The notes under the pieces are model-generated. The model was not told the origin of the DNA, made no database searches, and saw only the letters and a program-made list of their open reading frames with translations. 64,000 bases of DNA from an uncultured Clostridia bacterium (GTDB taxonomy: Bacteria > Bacillota > Clostridia > Christensenellales > Borkfalkiaceae): the NCBI GenBank assembly GCA_944368775.1, contig CALVXB010000005.1, forward strand, positions 62,001-126,000, in the 5' to 3' direction. The translations under genes and the position numbers were made by a program. This document shows positions 8,534 to 16,026 of the stretch, piece by piece. Position 1 is the stretch's first letter, and every line of letters begins with the position of its first letter.

Positions 8534-8668
8534 TCAGTCCTCGATCTTGTATGCCGCGAGCAGCGCCTCGAGCGTCGCCTCGTAGGCGGGGCCGCCGCTC
8601 GGGATCATAAACACGCCGAACCCCACCGCGGGGATGGCGTTTCCGTCGTTCAAAAGTACCTTTTGCAT
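8534..8668 (-). pseudogene. N-terminal stub of an aldo/keto reductase gene
   Basis: 44 residues from an ATG with a good AAGGAGAT site. LNDGNAIPAVGFGVF is the first beta-hairpin and strand of aldo/keto reductases. The protein stops about where GYRxIDTA should begin, and the catalytic Asp, Tyr, Lys and His are gone. The end (AAYKIED) may come from the original C-terminus after an internal deletion. It follows the flavodoxin gene by 10 bases, so a flavodoxin plus reductase operon probably existed. Confidence 0.6.
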
Positions 8669-8678
8669 GACGATCTCC

Positions 8679-9152
8679 TTAAAACTTGCTTGCCCACGCG
8701 GCGAGCTCGGTCTCCGTTGCGTTCGCCGCAAAGCGCTTGCCTTCCTTCAAATTTGCGCCCTTGCACGAAGGGGCGAGCCCCGCATTCGTCCTGCCCATGC
8801 CGCTGCCGCCGCTCGTCGCAAAGGGCACGACCGTCTTGCCCGTCAAATCGTACTGCTCTAAAAAGGTGTTGACGATGGTCGGCGCGACGTACCACCAGAT
8901 GGGGAAGCCGACAAAGATCTTGTCGTAACTTTCCATGTCCGCCACCTTGCCCGCGACGGCGGGGCGGGAGGACTTGTCCTTCATCTCTTTCGTCGAGCGG
9001 CTGTTTTTGTCCATCCAATTGAGGTCTGCGTCCGTGTAGGGGACTTGTGGAACGATCTCGAAGAGGTCCGCGCCCGTCGCCTTTGCCAAATTGCCCGCGA
9101 GCCGCTTCGTCACGCCGCTCGCCGAAAAATATGCCACCAATGTCTTGTTCAT
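8679..9152 (-). CDS. Flavodoxin
   Basis: 157 residues. FMN-binding flavodoxin of the short type found beside reductases. The phosphate loop is YFSASGVTKRLA near residue 8 (in place of the usual SxTGNT), followed by FVGFPIWWYVAP near 81 and PFATSGGSGMG near 110, which hold the isoalloxazine ring. It carries one or two electrons to reductases or stress enzymes. The gene is complete with a GGAG-type site, although the aldo/keto reductase behind it is truncated. A TetR gene lies just downstream of its promoter region on the same strand. Confidence 0.85.
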   Translation of the reverse strand: MNKTLVAYFSASGVTKRLAGNLAKATGADLFEIVPQVPYTDADLNWMDKNSRSTKEMKDKSSRPAVAGKVADMESYDKIFVGFPIWWYVAPTIVNTFLEQYDLTGKTVVPFATSGGSGMGRTNAGLAPSCKGANLKEGKRFAANATETELAAWASKF

Positions 9153-9177
9153 GATGCTTCTCCTTTTTTCAGATTAT

Positions 9178-9777
9178 TTATGTGTTTGTATATCGCGCCA
9201 AGATCGGCTGCAATATCGTTTCGCAAAAACTTTCGAGCGCCCTTTCGAGCGGCGTTTCACCCGCAGTCAAACACCACACGAATACCGCGCCGTAGTAGCC
9301 GTCGATGATGCCGTCCGTCAGCTGCTCGCAGGGGGTATCGGCGCAAAGCTCTCCGCGAGATACGCCGCCCTCGAGGATGCTCGCGATGTTCCGCCGGTCG
9401 AAATTGTATTTTTCGACGCCGCACAGCTCGCCCGCGATGGGCGCGGCGACGCTCTTGACCCAATTCTGCGCGATCTGCAGCGTGTTTTTTTCGATGATGC
9501 GCGCGGAGTTGTTGAGGTAGAGTGCGAGCTTTTCATACGCGCTGCCGCCGCGGCGCATCGTTTCATCCCACATGACGGCGTAGCACTGCATGGCGATGAC
9601 GGAGATGACGTCCTCCTTGCGCTTGAAGTGGGTATAGAATGTGCCCTTCGCGACGCCCGCCCGCTGCGTGATGTCCTCGATGTTGATCTCGTCCGCTCGC
9701 CTCTGCCGTAAGAGCGCGCGCACCGCGTCGACGATCTTCTGCCGCGTCTCCAAAGCGGCCTCTTGCCGTTTTCCCAT
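9178..9777 (-). CDS. TetR/AcrR-family transcriptional regulator
   Basis: 199 residues. The N-terminal HTH is clear: ETRQKIVDAVRALL, then ITQRAGVAKGTFYTHFKRKE near residues 33-52. The C-terminal ligand domain ends in ALESFCETILQPILARY and resembles the TetR_C regions that bind small hydrophobic molecules. The start at 9777 has an AAGGAGG site; the frame continues upstream into noncoding and recombinase-derived sequence and should not be included. It lies 25 bases upstream of flavodoxin on the same strand and probably regulates itself, flavodoxin and the now-broken reductase. Confidence 0.88.
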   Translation of the reverse strand: MGKRQEAALETRQKIVDAVRALLRQRRADEINIEDITQRAGVAKGTFYTHFKRKEDVISVIAMQCYAVMWDETMRRGGSAYEKLALYLNNSARIIEKNTLQIAQNWVKSVAAPIAGELCGVEKYNFDRRNIASILEGGVSRGELCADTPCEQLTDGIIDGYYGAVFVWCLTAGETPLERALESFCETILQPILARYTNT

Positions 9778-9910
9778 GCCCTTGCCTCCTTGATTTGTTT
9801 TCATTATACCAAAGTCAATGAATAAAGTCAATGAAATTATAAAAAAATTTTGCGATCTTATATCGAGCGCCGCGCCGTTCCTCTTGCCGCCCGCCATTTC
9901 CGTAAAATAG

Positions 9911-10083
9911 GGGAGAAGATCAGGGCTTGCCGAAACCCCGCAAGCGGGGCCCCTCGGCAAAGCGCTTCGCTGCGCTCGAGCACGAACTTCCGCGCGGCGG
10001 CAAAGCCGCCGCGCGGAAGTTCTCCCTTCACATCTCCACCAAAAAAGAGAGGGTACCAAAAGGTACCCTCTCTTTTTTGGTGG
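9911..10083. repeat. Palindromic repeat element related to the tRNA-Ala flank
   Basis: It contains GATCAGGGCTTGC, a block (9965-9995) shared with 15491-15521, a perfect 15-bp inverted repeat (9986-10000 / 10006-10020), the tRNA-end copy CATCTCCACCA (10031-10041) and a perfect 22-bp inverted repeat (10036-10057 / 10062-10083) with an AAAA loop. The same sequence order recurs next to tRNA-Ala at 15452-15614. Confidence 0.7.
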
Positions 10084-10092
10084 ACACAATGG

Positions 10093-10332
10093 TGACGCGT
10101 CCGAACACCCGCTCAAAGATAATTCCCGAATGGTTTTATCGGGATCATCCTCTGCCGGCGGCATATGATCGAGATAGTTGTAGTAGATTTCAAAATGATC
10201 GTCGTACAGGACAATTTTTTGTATCAGATTTTTTATCGGCAGTTTTGGCTGTTGCTTAATGGTGTGCGTCAGATATTCGACGACTTCTTCTTTCTTTAAT
10301 TGGTTTTGCGCTTTGTATTCAAAGACAGGCAA
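10093..10332 (-). pseudogene. C-terminal fragment of a large serine recombinase
   Basis: About 80 residues (PIKNLIQKIVLYDDHFEIYY followed by an acidic tail ending RELSLSGCSDAS) resemble the extreme C-terminus of large serine integrases from clostridial mobile elements. The catalytic and zinc-ribbon domains are absent. The frame continues without a stop into the palindromic repeat and then into the tetR gene, but that continuation is not a real protein. Confidence 0.55.
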
Positions 10333-10334
10333 GG

Positions 10335-11009
10335 TTATTTTTTATGTTTCTCGAGCCACTCCTTGATGCTGTCGGGCAAGGAGACATTGGAGAAGGGGAA
10401 TAAGAATTTCACTCTCTGATACAGCAGCTTTCTCTTCTCGTTGACGGCGGCTTTCAATTCCTCGTAATGCACGGCAGTCTTCAACTGCGCCGCCGCCTTG
10501 CGGATCTTGAGGGAGATATTGAAGCTGATGCCAAGGTCAACGAGAAAGATACCGCCGAGGATGCCGATACAAAAGATCGCCCAAAGATTGCCCGCCGCCC
10601 AAAGGGCTGCGGTTTGCAGCGGTTCATAGAGAAAAAAGACAAAGCCCGCGGCGATCGCGCTCCAGATGAGTGAAAAGAGCGGGCAGATGATGCCCTGAAT
10701 GTTTCCCCACCTGTTGGAATAATCCCACAGCTTGATCTTCATCCCCTTGATAAAGATGAGTCCCGTGATATATTCGAGCAGCGTCAAAGCCACCGCTAAA
10801 ATGAGCACGAGCGCCCATTTTGGCAGCGGGATATGGCATGCCGCATATAGAATGACCGTGCCGCACCCGTACATGGGAAGATACGGCCCGTTCAAAAACC
10901 CGGGGTTGATCCACTTTTTCAGGCTGCCGAACCGCCTGAAGAACAGTTCTATCACCCACCCGCAGACGGAGCCGAAGAAAAACAAAAACAGCAATTTAAA
11001 GAAGATCAT
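10335..11009 (-). CDS. Putative ABC-transporter type IV / CmpB-like membrane protein (PF06541)
   Basis: 224 residues. The N-terminal half carries the family pattern FFGSVCGWVIE, then NPGFLNGPYLPMYGCGTVIL, TLLEYITGLIF and KLWDYSNRWGNIQGIICP across about five membrane segments, followed by a basic soluble tail. The family is annotated as a putative ABC transporter membrane component, but its true role is not settled. It starts 9 bases after the upstream tetR gene's stop, so the two form an operon and the regulator probably controls it. Confidence 0.82.
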   Translation of the reverse strand: MIFFKLLFLFFFGSVCGWVIELFFRRFGSLKKWINPGFLNGPYLPMYGCGTVILYAACHIPLPKWALVLILAVALTLLEYITGLIFIKGMKIKLWDYSNRWGNIQGIICPLFSLIWSAIAAGFVFFLYEPLQTAALWAAGNLWAIFCIGILGGIFLVDLGISFNISLKIRKAAAQLKTAVHYEELKAAVNEKRKLLYQRVKFLFPFSNVSLPDSIKEWLEKHKK

Positions 11010-11018
11010 GGGCCCCCC

Positions 11019-11585
11019 TTAAAAGTTTTGTATGATCCCGGTGACCTGGCGCACCATCTCTTCTTTAGACATCTTATACTTGTGCGTGATCCACCAGCAG
11101 GCGGAGCGGATGAACGCGCCCGAAAAGATGGCGGCAAGCAGGTCGGGCGAGGCGGAGGTGTATCCGAACTTCTCCATATCCTCCTTGAAGCGGTCGCGCA
11201 GCGTAAATTCGACCTGCTCGGTGATGATCTCCGTCAGCGTGGGGCGCGCCGCGCTCCGCAATACCCTTTTGACCATCTCTTCATTCTCTAAGAGAAAGTC
11301 GAGCGTGTAGCGGATGATCCCCGTATAGAACGCCTGCGGAGGCTGCCCCTCGTATTCGCGCTTGTTTTCCTCCTCGTACCGCCGCTCCAGCTCGCGGATC
11401 ATATAGACGAACAGCTCGTACTTGTCCCCGAAATGCTTGTAGAACGTCGCCTTTCTCGTTTCAGCGCGTTCGCAGAGCTCGGTGACGGTGATGTCGTCGA
11501 AATCTTTCTCCTTGAGGAGAGATTGCAGCGCTCCGATGAGCGCCTTCATTGTCTTTCTGATGCGAAGATCGACCTTTTCTTCCAT
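11019..11585 (-). CDS. TetR-family transcriptional regulator
   Basis: 188 residues. HTH: ALIGALQSLLKEKDFDDITV then LCERAETRKATFYKHFGDKY. The C-terminal half fits the TetR_C_7 type common next to PF06541 or drug-efflux genes. It heads the minus-strand operon and is divergent from the AbrB-ABC operon at 11706, with 120 bases between. A possible minus promoter is TTAGAC-17-TACAGT inside that gap. It may control both directions. Confidence 0.87.
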   Translation of the reverse strand: MEEKVDLRIRKTMKALIGALQSLLKEKDFDDITVTELCERAETRKATFYKHFGDKYELFVYMIRELERRYEEENKREYEGQPPQAFYTGIIRYTLDFLLENEEMVKRVLRSAARPTLTEIITEQVEFTLRDRFKEDMEKFGYTSASPDLLAAIFSGAFIRSACWWITHKYKMSKEEMVRQVTGIIQNF

Positions 11586-11634
11586 ACTCTAACTGTATCT
11601 GTCCATAAAATCATGTCTAAGTGAGCCTTTTTTC

Positions 11635-11663
11635 TTGACAGCATTTCGCTCCAGATGTATAAT
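11635..11663 (+). promoter_or_regulatory. Sigma-A promoter of the AbrB-ABC transporter operon
   Basis: Perfect TTGACA (11635-11640) and perfect TATAAT (11658-11663) with 17-base spacing. Just downstream, GGTAATACTAATTATACC (about 11675-11692) is an imperfect inverted repeat at the start of the transcript and a candidate operator for the AbrB-like protein. Confidence 0.9.
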
Positions 11664-11705
11664 AAGTAGGAAAGGTAATACTAATTATACCATAAGGAGC
11701 AAATC

Positions 11706-11927
11706 ATGGAGAATTTTCCCGAAGGTAAGTTTTTGGCTACGGTAAAGATTGGACCCAAGGGGCAAATCGTCATTCCCAAAGAGGTGCGGGATATGTTTTC
11801 TCTTAACCCGGGCGATTCTTTGGTATTGATGGCGGACAAAGGGCAAGGGATCGCATTGCAGCCTTTTTCCTATGTGGAGTCGTTCTGGAAAGCAGTCAAC
11901 CATGTAAAGGACGGCGAGCAAAAATGA
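11706..11927 (+). CDS. AbrB/MazE/SpoVT-type DNA-binding regulator
   Basis: 73 residues. Swapped-hairpin beta-barrel: VKIGPKGQIVIPKEVRDMF then NPGDSLVLMAD, residues 13-43. It binds DNA as a dimer or tetramer. AAGGAG site before the ATG. Its stop overlaps the next start by 4 bases (ATGA), so it is coupled to the ABC transporter genes and probably represses the operon. GC content here is visibly lower than in the housekeeping regions, which suggests transfer. Confidence 0.88.
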   Translation: MENFPEGKFLATVKIGPKGQIVIPKEVRDMFSLNPGDSLVLMADKGQGIALQPFSYVESFWKAVNHVKDGEQK

Positions 11928-12775
11928 ATGCGCTCGAAGTAAGAAACCTGACGAAAGTCTATCCCGATTTTACGCTTGATAAGGTAAGTTTCTGTGTCCC
12001 TCGGGGGCATATCGTCGGTCTGATCGGCAGAAACGGCGCAGGAAAAAGTACTACTATAAAAGGCATTTTGCGGCTTATTGCTGCAGAGGGAAATATTGAC
12101 GTCTTTGGAAAGGATATTTTTAAAGACGAACTAACCGTCAAACAGATGATCGGCTATGTGGGCGGCGGGTTTCGGTATTATCCCATGAATACGCTTTCTG
12201 CGATCCGCAAGGCGTATGCCCCTTTTTACCCGACGTGGGATCAAGGCAAGTATGAAAAATTCCTTGCGCAATTCGGGCTGTCCGAAAAGAAAAAGGTGAA
12301 AGAACTTTCCGAAGGGATGAAAGTCAAGTTTGCGCTTGCGCTCGCCCTCTCGCACGGAGCAAAGCTGCTCATCATGGATGAACCGACGAGCGGGCTCGAT
12401 CCGCTTTCCCGCGAAGAGTTTTGCGATATTATCTTACAGCTTGTGCGCGAGGAGGGCGTATCCGTACTCTTTTCCACGCACATCACGTCCGATTTAATGA
12501 GAATTGCCGACGACATCGTATATATTTCGCAAGGCAGCATCCTTGCGGCTTGCCCGCTTGAAGCATTGCTCGGAAAATACCGGTTGGCGCATTTTCCTTC
12601 CCTTGCAGAGGCGACGGCGGCGAATGCCATCGGCGTCAAATCGGTAAAAGACGGATACGAAGGTCTGCTCACACGCGATATGCAAATCTCGGAAGATACC
12701 GTCATCACCGACGCAACGATCGACAATATCATAGTGCATTTGGAAAAGGCAAACGAGGAGAAAAGATATGGTTAA
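11924..12775 (+). CDS. ABC transporter ATP-binding protein (YtrB/BcrA-like)
   Basis: 283 residues. Walker A GRNGAGKSTT near 38, the variant signature LSEGMK near 127, Walker B LLIMDEPTSGLD near 151 and H-loop FSTHI near 188. The C-terminal ~70 residues are an extra domain as in exporters that pair with ABC-2 permeases. The LSEGMK variant is usual in GntR/AbrB-linked exporters of antimicrobial peptides or phenol-soluble modulin type. Start coupled to the AbrB gene; overlaps the permease gene by 8 bases. Confidence 0.88.
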   Translation: MNALEVRNLTKVYPDFTLDKVSFCVPRGHIVGLIGRNGAGKSTTIKGILRLIAAEGNIDVFGKDIFKDELTVKQMIGYVGGGFRYYPMNTLSAIRKAYAPFYPTWDQGKYEKFLAQFGLSEKKKVKELSEGMKVKFALALALSHGAKLLIMDEPTSGLDPLSREEFCDIILQLVREEGVSVLFSTHITSDLMRIADDIVYISQGSILAACPLEALLGKYRLAHFPSLAEATAANAIGVKSVKDGYEGLLTRDMQISEDTVITDATIDNIIVHLEKANEEKRYG

Positions 12776-13424
12776 TCTGATTAAAAAAGAAATAGCTTTA
12801 TGCTTGCACCCTACGGCTTTTATCTTTCTCTCCTTTGCCGCCCTTGTATTCGTTCCGAATTATCCGTATGAAGTCATTTTCTTTTTCTCCTGCCTTTCGG
12901 TGTTTTTCTGCTGTATGATGGCAAGGGAAAACGGCGATATTGCGTTCTCTTGTGCATTGCCCGTCAAAAAGGAGCACGTCCCCCTTGCAAAGATGCTCGT
13001 TGTCATCGGATTACAATGCGCCATTCTGCTGCTTGTGGGCGCAATGGGCGCAATCAAGGGAGCTGTTTTGCCTGCGGAGCAATACGTCAACCAAGCGGGG
13101 ATCTCGGCAAATCTTGCTCTCGTGGGAAATGGCGCTGTATTGCTCGGCGTATTCAACTTAATTTTCTTCCCCCGTTATTTCAAAGCACCCGAAAAAATCG
13201 GCGTCCCGTTTGTGATCGGCGCTGTTGCCGTTTTTTTGCTGATCAGCGTTTTTATCGTTTTACGCTGGGCAACGCCGCTCTATTCTATAACCTTGAACGG
13301 ACTCAATTCCGAAAACACAGGTGCAAAAATAGCAGCTTTTGCCATAAGTGTTGCTGTCTATGTTGTTTTATCTGCCGTAAGCTGTAAACTTTCAATGAAC
13401 AATTTTCAGAAAATTGATGTTTAG
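12768..13424 (+). CDS. ABC-2 type transporter permease
   Basis: 218 residues with six hydrophobic segments: two near residues 15-50, one near 80-100, one near 118-135, one near 150-168 and one near 190-208. A short loop GDIAFSCALPVKKEHVPLAK after segment 2 is characteristic of the ABC2_membrane_2 family paired with YtrB-like ATPases. It forms the membrane part of the exporter encoded with the gene before it. No terminator hairpin is obvious after the stop. Substrate unknown; peptide or antibiotic export is likely from family context. Confidence 0.83.
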   Translation: MVNLIKKEIALCLHPTAFIFLSFAALVFVPNYPYEVIFFFSCLSVFFCCMMARENGDIAFSCALPVKKEHVPLAKMLVVIGLQCAILLLVGAMGAIKGAVLPAEQYVNQAGISANLALVGNGAVLLGVFNLIFFPRYFKAPEKIGVPFVIGAVAVFLLISVFIVLRWATPLYSITLNGLNSENTGAKIAAFAISVAVYVVLSAVSCKLSMNNFQKIDV

Positions 13425-13581
13425 GTTGATATTGGATTGCGTAACGAAATGCAAAGGTAAATGCTGCTCGGTCTTGCTGTTTATATTTACTTGTCTACAC
13501 AAAGGTGATATAATATAGATATTCTATCGGCGCAGTTTGTTGCGGATATTGTAAGATTATTAAAGGTTTCGGAGAATTAAA

Positions 13582-13880
13582 ATGGGTGGCTGGTTACCGT
13601 TGAGCAAATTGATGGTGATACGTTTGCTATCAGTGAATACAAGCATTGGGAAGAGACGCACTGCTACCTGTTGTGCGGAAAGGATAGAGCCGTTCTCATC
13701 GATACGGGGTTGGGCGTTTCCGACATCAAAAACATTGTGAATGCCGGGTTATTGCGAAAAGGCTGTTTCGCCAAGCTCCACATATTTAATGGAATGTGGC
13801 ACGACTTTATGTATATGTTTCCTCGTCTGAAAGAGAGCAAGACGGCGTGGAACGAAGTTTTCTCTTTTATGAGAGGATGA
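13582..13880 (+). pseudogene. MBL-fold hydrolase/esterase chimera, frameshifted
   Basis: ATG at 13582 starts GGW in one frame. After base ~13595 one nucleotide is missing, and the sequence continues in another frame as VEQIDGDTFAISEYKHWEET then CYLLCGKDRAVLIDTGLGV, the N-terminus of metallo-beta-lactamase-fold hydrolases. After about 55 residues it switches to HIFNGMWHDFMYMFPRLKES, a C-terminal end typical of alpha/beta-hydrolase esterases. Two gene ends were joined by a deletion and then frameshifted. No product is expected. Confidence 0.6.
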
Positions 13881-13905
13881 AATACAAACATACGTTCATA
13901 TTTTC

Positions 13906-13935
13906 TTGACAAGATTGCATCAGATGTGTTATAGT
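13906..13935 (+). promoter_or_regulatory. Promoter-like element before a structured noncoding stretch
   Basis: TTGACA (13906-13911) and TATAGT (13930-13935), 18-base spacing. No intact gene follows for over 900 bases, so it may drive a leader or small RNA left from a mobile element. Confidence 0.55.
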
Positions 13936-13941
13936 GCGAGA

Positions 13942-14134
13942 GTGCAGGGGCGATTGCCTCCGTGCTCTTTTGCCATACAGTAAAGTTTGTATGGCGTACT
14001 CTCCCGCTTTGGGAGAAGTCTGCGCGGTGAGAACTGCCGTGCTTGCGGAGTGGGAATCGCTCCGCCGTGTTTTCAGCGCATCCTTGCGCTGCACCCGAGC
14101 CGTCTGGAAGACGAGCGATGACAGGCTTTTATAA
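13942..14134 (+). ncRNA. Possible structured leader/sRNA of a decayed mobile element
   Basis: Downstream of the promoter at 13906. It has several local hairpins, including GCCATAC/GTATGGC (about 13972-13998), CTCCC/GGGAG and a GGAG...CTCC pair, and no open frame with a ribosome site. It could be a regulatory leader that once preceded a mobilisation or resistance gene. I do not recognise the family. Confidence 0.3.
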
Positions 14135-14527
14135 GTGTACGCTTTTTTCGGAAAGAAAGCCTGCTTTTCGCCGGAATTTCAGACGCGCTATGAAGGGTTT
14201 TTTCGGTATGCACTTTTTTAGATAGAGGCAGAAAAAGCAAAATCAAACGACAATTTTACAGAATGGTTGACCACCATAGAGCGGAAAGAAGCCGCTAAAC
14301 GAGGTCAAAGTCGGTGATCGCAAAAGGAGCGTCAGCGACTTTTTTGCACCCCCTTTTCAGGTATCTGACCTGCGCTTTTTCGGCGTGGGCAAAGATAAAA
14401 CCAAATCAAACTAGGAGGAAAGTTATGAGCAATCAAACGCCGATCAGACCGCCATGATTTAGGAAACCAAACAGGAAGTAAAGTCGCATTATGGCAAGCA
14501 AACTTTTCAGAGCTCCCGCAAAAGTAT

Positions 14528-14562
14528 AGCCCACTATACTTTGCGAGCAAAGTATGTGGGCT
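14528..14562. repeat. Imperfect 15-bp inverted repeat in mobile-element debris
   Basis: AGCCCAC-T-ATACTTTG (14528-14543) pairs with CAAAGTATGTGGGCT (14548-14562). It sits just before the fragment at 14554-14784 and after a short broken leader ORF (ATG at 14425 that stops after about 10 codons). Confidence 0.55.
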
Positions 14563-14784
14563 CTGCGAGGCTTTTATATCTCTGACCGCGACCGCAAGGA
14601 CTTATTTGAGCAGCTGCAAAAAGCGGAGAGACTTGGCAAAGGAAAAGAGGCCGCCTTTAAGATGGTCAGCGATATGCTTGATGCCTGCCCGAACGAGTTT
14701 GACGCGCTGTTAAAAAAGTCACGGGCAAAGAAGTCGGGCACGTCGCCGTTCAAATCACACGGCTTTGACCGTGGCGGCAAGTAA
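14554..14784 (+). pseudogene. Fragment of a mobile-element gene of unknown function
   Basis: 76 codons. From about residue 12 the sequence looks like real protein (DRKDLFEQLQKAERLGKGKE, then FKMVSDMLDACPNEF and a Lys-rich end), but the first residues overlap an inverted repeat and no ribosome site precedes the ATG. Probably the 3' part of a larger gene of a conjugative or mobilisable element. A good ribosome site (AAAGGAGG) lies behind it. Confidence 0.35.
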
Positions 14785-14842
14785 CAACTAAATAAACGCT
14801 AAAAGGAGGAAAGCGATCGAGCGAACTACATAACAGAGGGGA

Positions 14843-15007
14843 ATGGCGAGAAGAAAAAACAACACGGAGATCCCGCAGCACGAGATCGACTCTCTTGCGC
14901 GGGCGTTTATCCCGGCGATCATGGATTACTTTAACAGCGAGGAAGGAATGCACGAGTTTGAAGAATGGAAATCTCAGCGCACCGAAGGAAAACTTGTGCG
15001 GCAGTAA
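14843..15007 (+). CDS. Small mobile-element protein (IPxxxIxSLAR family)
   Basis: 54 residues, start ATG 14843 after AGAGGGGA. Pattern: IPQHEIDSLARAFIPAIMDY followed by an acidic FNSEEGMHEFEEWK helix. A clearly related sequence (IPDYQIESLARVLLPQIRAY, then SEQGQKDYAEW) is encoded at the right edge of the window (63859-64000, minus strand). In my recollection such small ORFs sit directly before serine-recombinase genes of clostridial integrative elements. Here no intact recombinase follows. Function unknown; possibly an accessory to excision. Confidence 0.6.
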   Translation: MARRKNNTEIPQHEIDSLARAFIPAIMDYFNSEEGMHEFEEWKSQRTEGKLVRQ

Positions 15008-15088
15008 TTTTAAAACACCAGAAGAACTCACAAACATCTTTCTTTTGGAAAGAGTTTTTGTGAAAAGGAGCGACAGATGAAAGATACA

Positions 15089-15113
15089 AGGCGAACGGTG
15101 AAGCCGTTCGCCT
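15089..15113 (+). terminator. Hairpin after mobile-element remnants
   Basis: AGGCGAACGG (15089-15098) pairs with CCGTTCGCCT (15104-15113); the following sequence is A/T-rich but lacks a T-run, so termination is uncertain. Confidence 0.4.
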
Positions 15114-15174
15114 GTAAAATAAATCTTGTCGCGACGCGGTTGCGCCGAATATCATAAACCTTGAGAGGCGGCGC

Positions 15175-15213
15175 GAGGGGCTTGCGAAATTTTCGCAAGC
15201 CCCTCGTTTTTTT
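15175..15213 (+). terminator. Strong rho-independent terminator
   Basis: A stem of about 14 bp (GAGGGGCTTGCGAA / TTCGCAAGCCCCTC) is followed by seven T residues (15207-15213). It ends transcription from the mobile-element remnant on the + strand. Confidence 0.8.
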
Positions 15214-15280
15214 ATTCGGTCAGATAAAAGACAAATCCGAACCAATCGGCTGAAACCAACAGGTTCGGATTATTTTGATT

Positions 15281-15614
15281 TGGTGGAGATGATCAGGGCT
15301 TGCCGAAACCCTTAAAGCAGAAAAACAGGGCTCCCGAAAATCGCAGCGGTGCGCAGCGTCGCGAGATTTTTGGGAAGAGGAGCCGCAGGCATCAAAGCGA
15401 ACAGGGCAGGTTACTACCTGCCCTGTTGCGAAATTTGCCTTGCGGCGACGAGGTGGAGATGATCAGGGCTTGCGGCTGCGCCGCAAAGCTCTTCGCTGCG
15501 CTCGAGCACGAACTTCCGCGCACCGGCTGTGCGATAAGCCGATTTTACATGCGCGGCTGTTCTCTCTGTCATCTCCACCACGCAAAAAGGGACCACTTTT
15601 GTGGTCCCTTTGCG
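15281..15614. repeat. Cluster of repeats derived from the tRNA-Ala 3' end
   Basis: TGGTGGAGATGATCAG, the reverse complement of the tRNA-Ala 3' end, occurs at 15281-15296 and, with its first base changed, at 15451-15466, each followed by GGCTTGC. The inverted form TCATCTCCACCA is at 15569-15580. Between 15580 and 15615 lies an inverted repeat (GGGACCAC loop GTGGTCCC) that also serves as the tRNA terminator on the minus strand. A 26-base palindrome (15401-15426) lies inside. The element at 9911-10083 shares the same blocks. Confidence 0.7.
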
Positions 15615-15690
15615 TGGTGGAGATGATCAGACTCGAACTGACTACCTATACGTTGCGAACGTATCGCTCTACCGGGTGAGCTACATCCCC
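15615..15690 (-). tRNA. tRNA-Ala (CGC anticodon)
   Basis: 76 nt with encoded CCA. On the minus strand the acceptor GGGGATG pairs with CATCTCC (one G-T), discriminator A. The anticodon arm ATACG-TTCGCAA-CGTAT gives CGC, reading GCG codons, which suits a GC-rich genome. The T-arm GTTCGAGTC is present. A GC-rich hairpin with T-run follows its 3' end on the minus strand. Its 3' end is duplicated in the flanking repeats, as expected of an integration target. Confidence 0.9.
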
Positions 15691-15902
15691 GCGTTTCAGC
15701 CTAATTATTATATAGCATTTCATAAAAATTTTCAATCGTTTTTGCGTGCTTTTTCCGATTTTTTTTAGAAAAATTGTGAAGAGGCCACGCGCGGGCAAAG
15801 CTGTCGCATGGGGCGGCGCAAACTGATTCCAAACAAACAGGGGAGCGGACGCCGCCGGGTTTGGGCGGGGCGGCGAGGGTAGGGGCGGTTTTGGCGCAGC
15901 GA

Positions 15903-15932
15903 TTGACAAGGCGGGCGCGCGCGTGGTATAAT
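15903..15932 (+). promoter_or_regulatory. Sigma-A promoter of the HTH membrane protein gene
   Basis: Perfect TTGACA (15903-15908) and TATAAT (15927-15932), spacing 18. The stretch 15691-16026 otherwise holds an AT-rich tRNA upstream region and a GC-rich leader without a gene. Confidence 0.85.
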
Positions 15933-16026
15933 ATTGATATGGTCGGCGCGCGCAGGCAAGGCCGCGGAGCGCCGCAGAGGGCGCGCGCGGGCAGGCTTGC
16001 GGCGCGGCAAAACGAGGCAGGCGCTT

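Noticed and set aside
9178..10332. A single 384-residue protein joining a recombinase tail and a TetR regulator
   Set aside because: The middle is encoded by a palindromic repeat and noncoding DNA, and the TetR part has its own ATG with a strong ribosome site at 9777.
10335..15614. An intact integrative element between the two palindromic repeats
   Set aside because: No complete integrase, relaxase or replication gene is present; only fragments and one ABC-transporter operon are found, so at most it is a decayed element.
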